Part shown: positions 63,858-64,000 of the stretch, in pieces | How positions within the stretch are numbered: position 1 is the stretch's first letter | Layout: every line of letters begins with the position of its first letter | Source of the DNA: Telopea speciosissima | Taxonomy: Eukaryota; Streptophyta; Magnoliopsida; Proteales; Proteaceae | Assembly (NCBI RefSeq): GCF_018873765.1 | Contig: NC_057925.1 | Location: 7,823,568-7,887,567, forward strand | Length of the DNA stretch: 64,000 nt | Reading direction: 5' to 3' | Notes under the pieces: model-generated | What the model saw: only the letters and a program-made list of their open reading frames with translations | What the model was told of the DNA's origin: nothing | Database searches by the model: none | Made by a program: the position numbers and the translations under genes

Positions 63858-64000
63858 GATTGAAGGGACTAAGAATGAATCAATAGAAGACTCCCAGATT
63901 GGGGTTGAATGACAATTATGGGTGGAGAAAGTAAGAAGAACAAGATGGGGGCCGGGATGACTTGTTCTTGTTGCTTTCTGCTCTCATCACCATTGTCTCA

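Overview
This window is nuclear DNA of a flowering plant. It holds intron-rich genes with plant-specific families (STELLO, plant polyamine oxidase, type I MADS-box), long introns full of MITEs, an Au-type SINE, L1-type LINEs of the plant kind (DUF4283 plus CCHC ORF1, ORF2 with a C-terminal RNase H) and abundant microsatellites. Nothing in it fixes the species; a basal eudicot or magnoliid is only a guess.

Layout. 0-1.2 kb: the last exon of an alpha-N-acetylglucosaminidase (NAGLU) gene, preceded by a 365 bp repeat and followed by a SINE. 1.8-8.0 kb: a complete but broken L1 LINE between 14 bp target-site duplications. 9.6-15.1 kb: a transposon graveyard with a foldback element, an LTR fossil, a LINE RT fragment, an F-box/DUF295 gene fragment and a rearranged Ty1/copia fossil. 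16.3-24 kb: a complete STELLO gene on the minus strand (3 exons, 762 aa), whose 4.7 kb intron holds a LINE insertion. 24-35.9 kb: gene-poor DNA with MITEs and two LINE tails. 35.9-44.4 kb: a complete polyamine oxidase gene on the minus strand (10 exons, 501 aa) with MITEs and a nested SINE/MITE in its introns. 45.2-47.1 kb: a Pack-MULE with a captured host-gene piece. 48-54 kb: mostly foldback elements and unrecognised AT-rich DNA. 54.0 kb to the end: an array of palindromic units carrying type I MADS-box genes (one intact, one destroyed by a transposon, two fragments).

The most unusual part is the last 10 kb. MADS genes of the AGL61/AGL62 type sit between long inverted arms, and these cassettes repeat in tandem every ~4.3 kb with the cargo in opposite orientations. 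One copy has a MITE between its TATA box and start codon, plus a 1.6 kb TIR transposon carrying an exon of a DWF4/CYP90B-like P450. The intact sister gene gives an empty site for both insertions.

The host genes do not form a pathway. NAGLU is lysosomal-type glycan breakdown, STELLO is Golgi cellulose-synthase assembly and PAO is polyamine catabolism. From memory, the NAGLU and PAO1 genes are neighbours in Arabidopsis (At5g13690 and At5g13700), so the left half of the window may be an old syntenic block stretched by insertions, with STELLO between them. All exon borders were set by eye from splice signals and family similarity.
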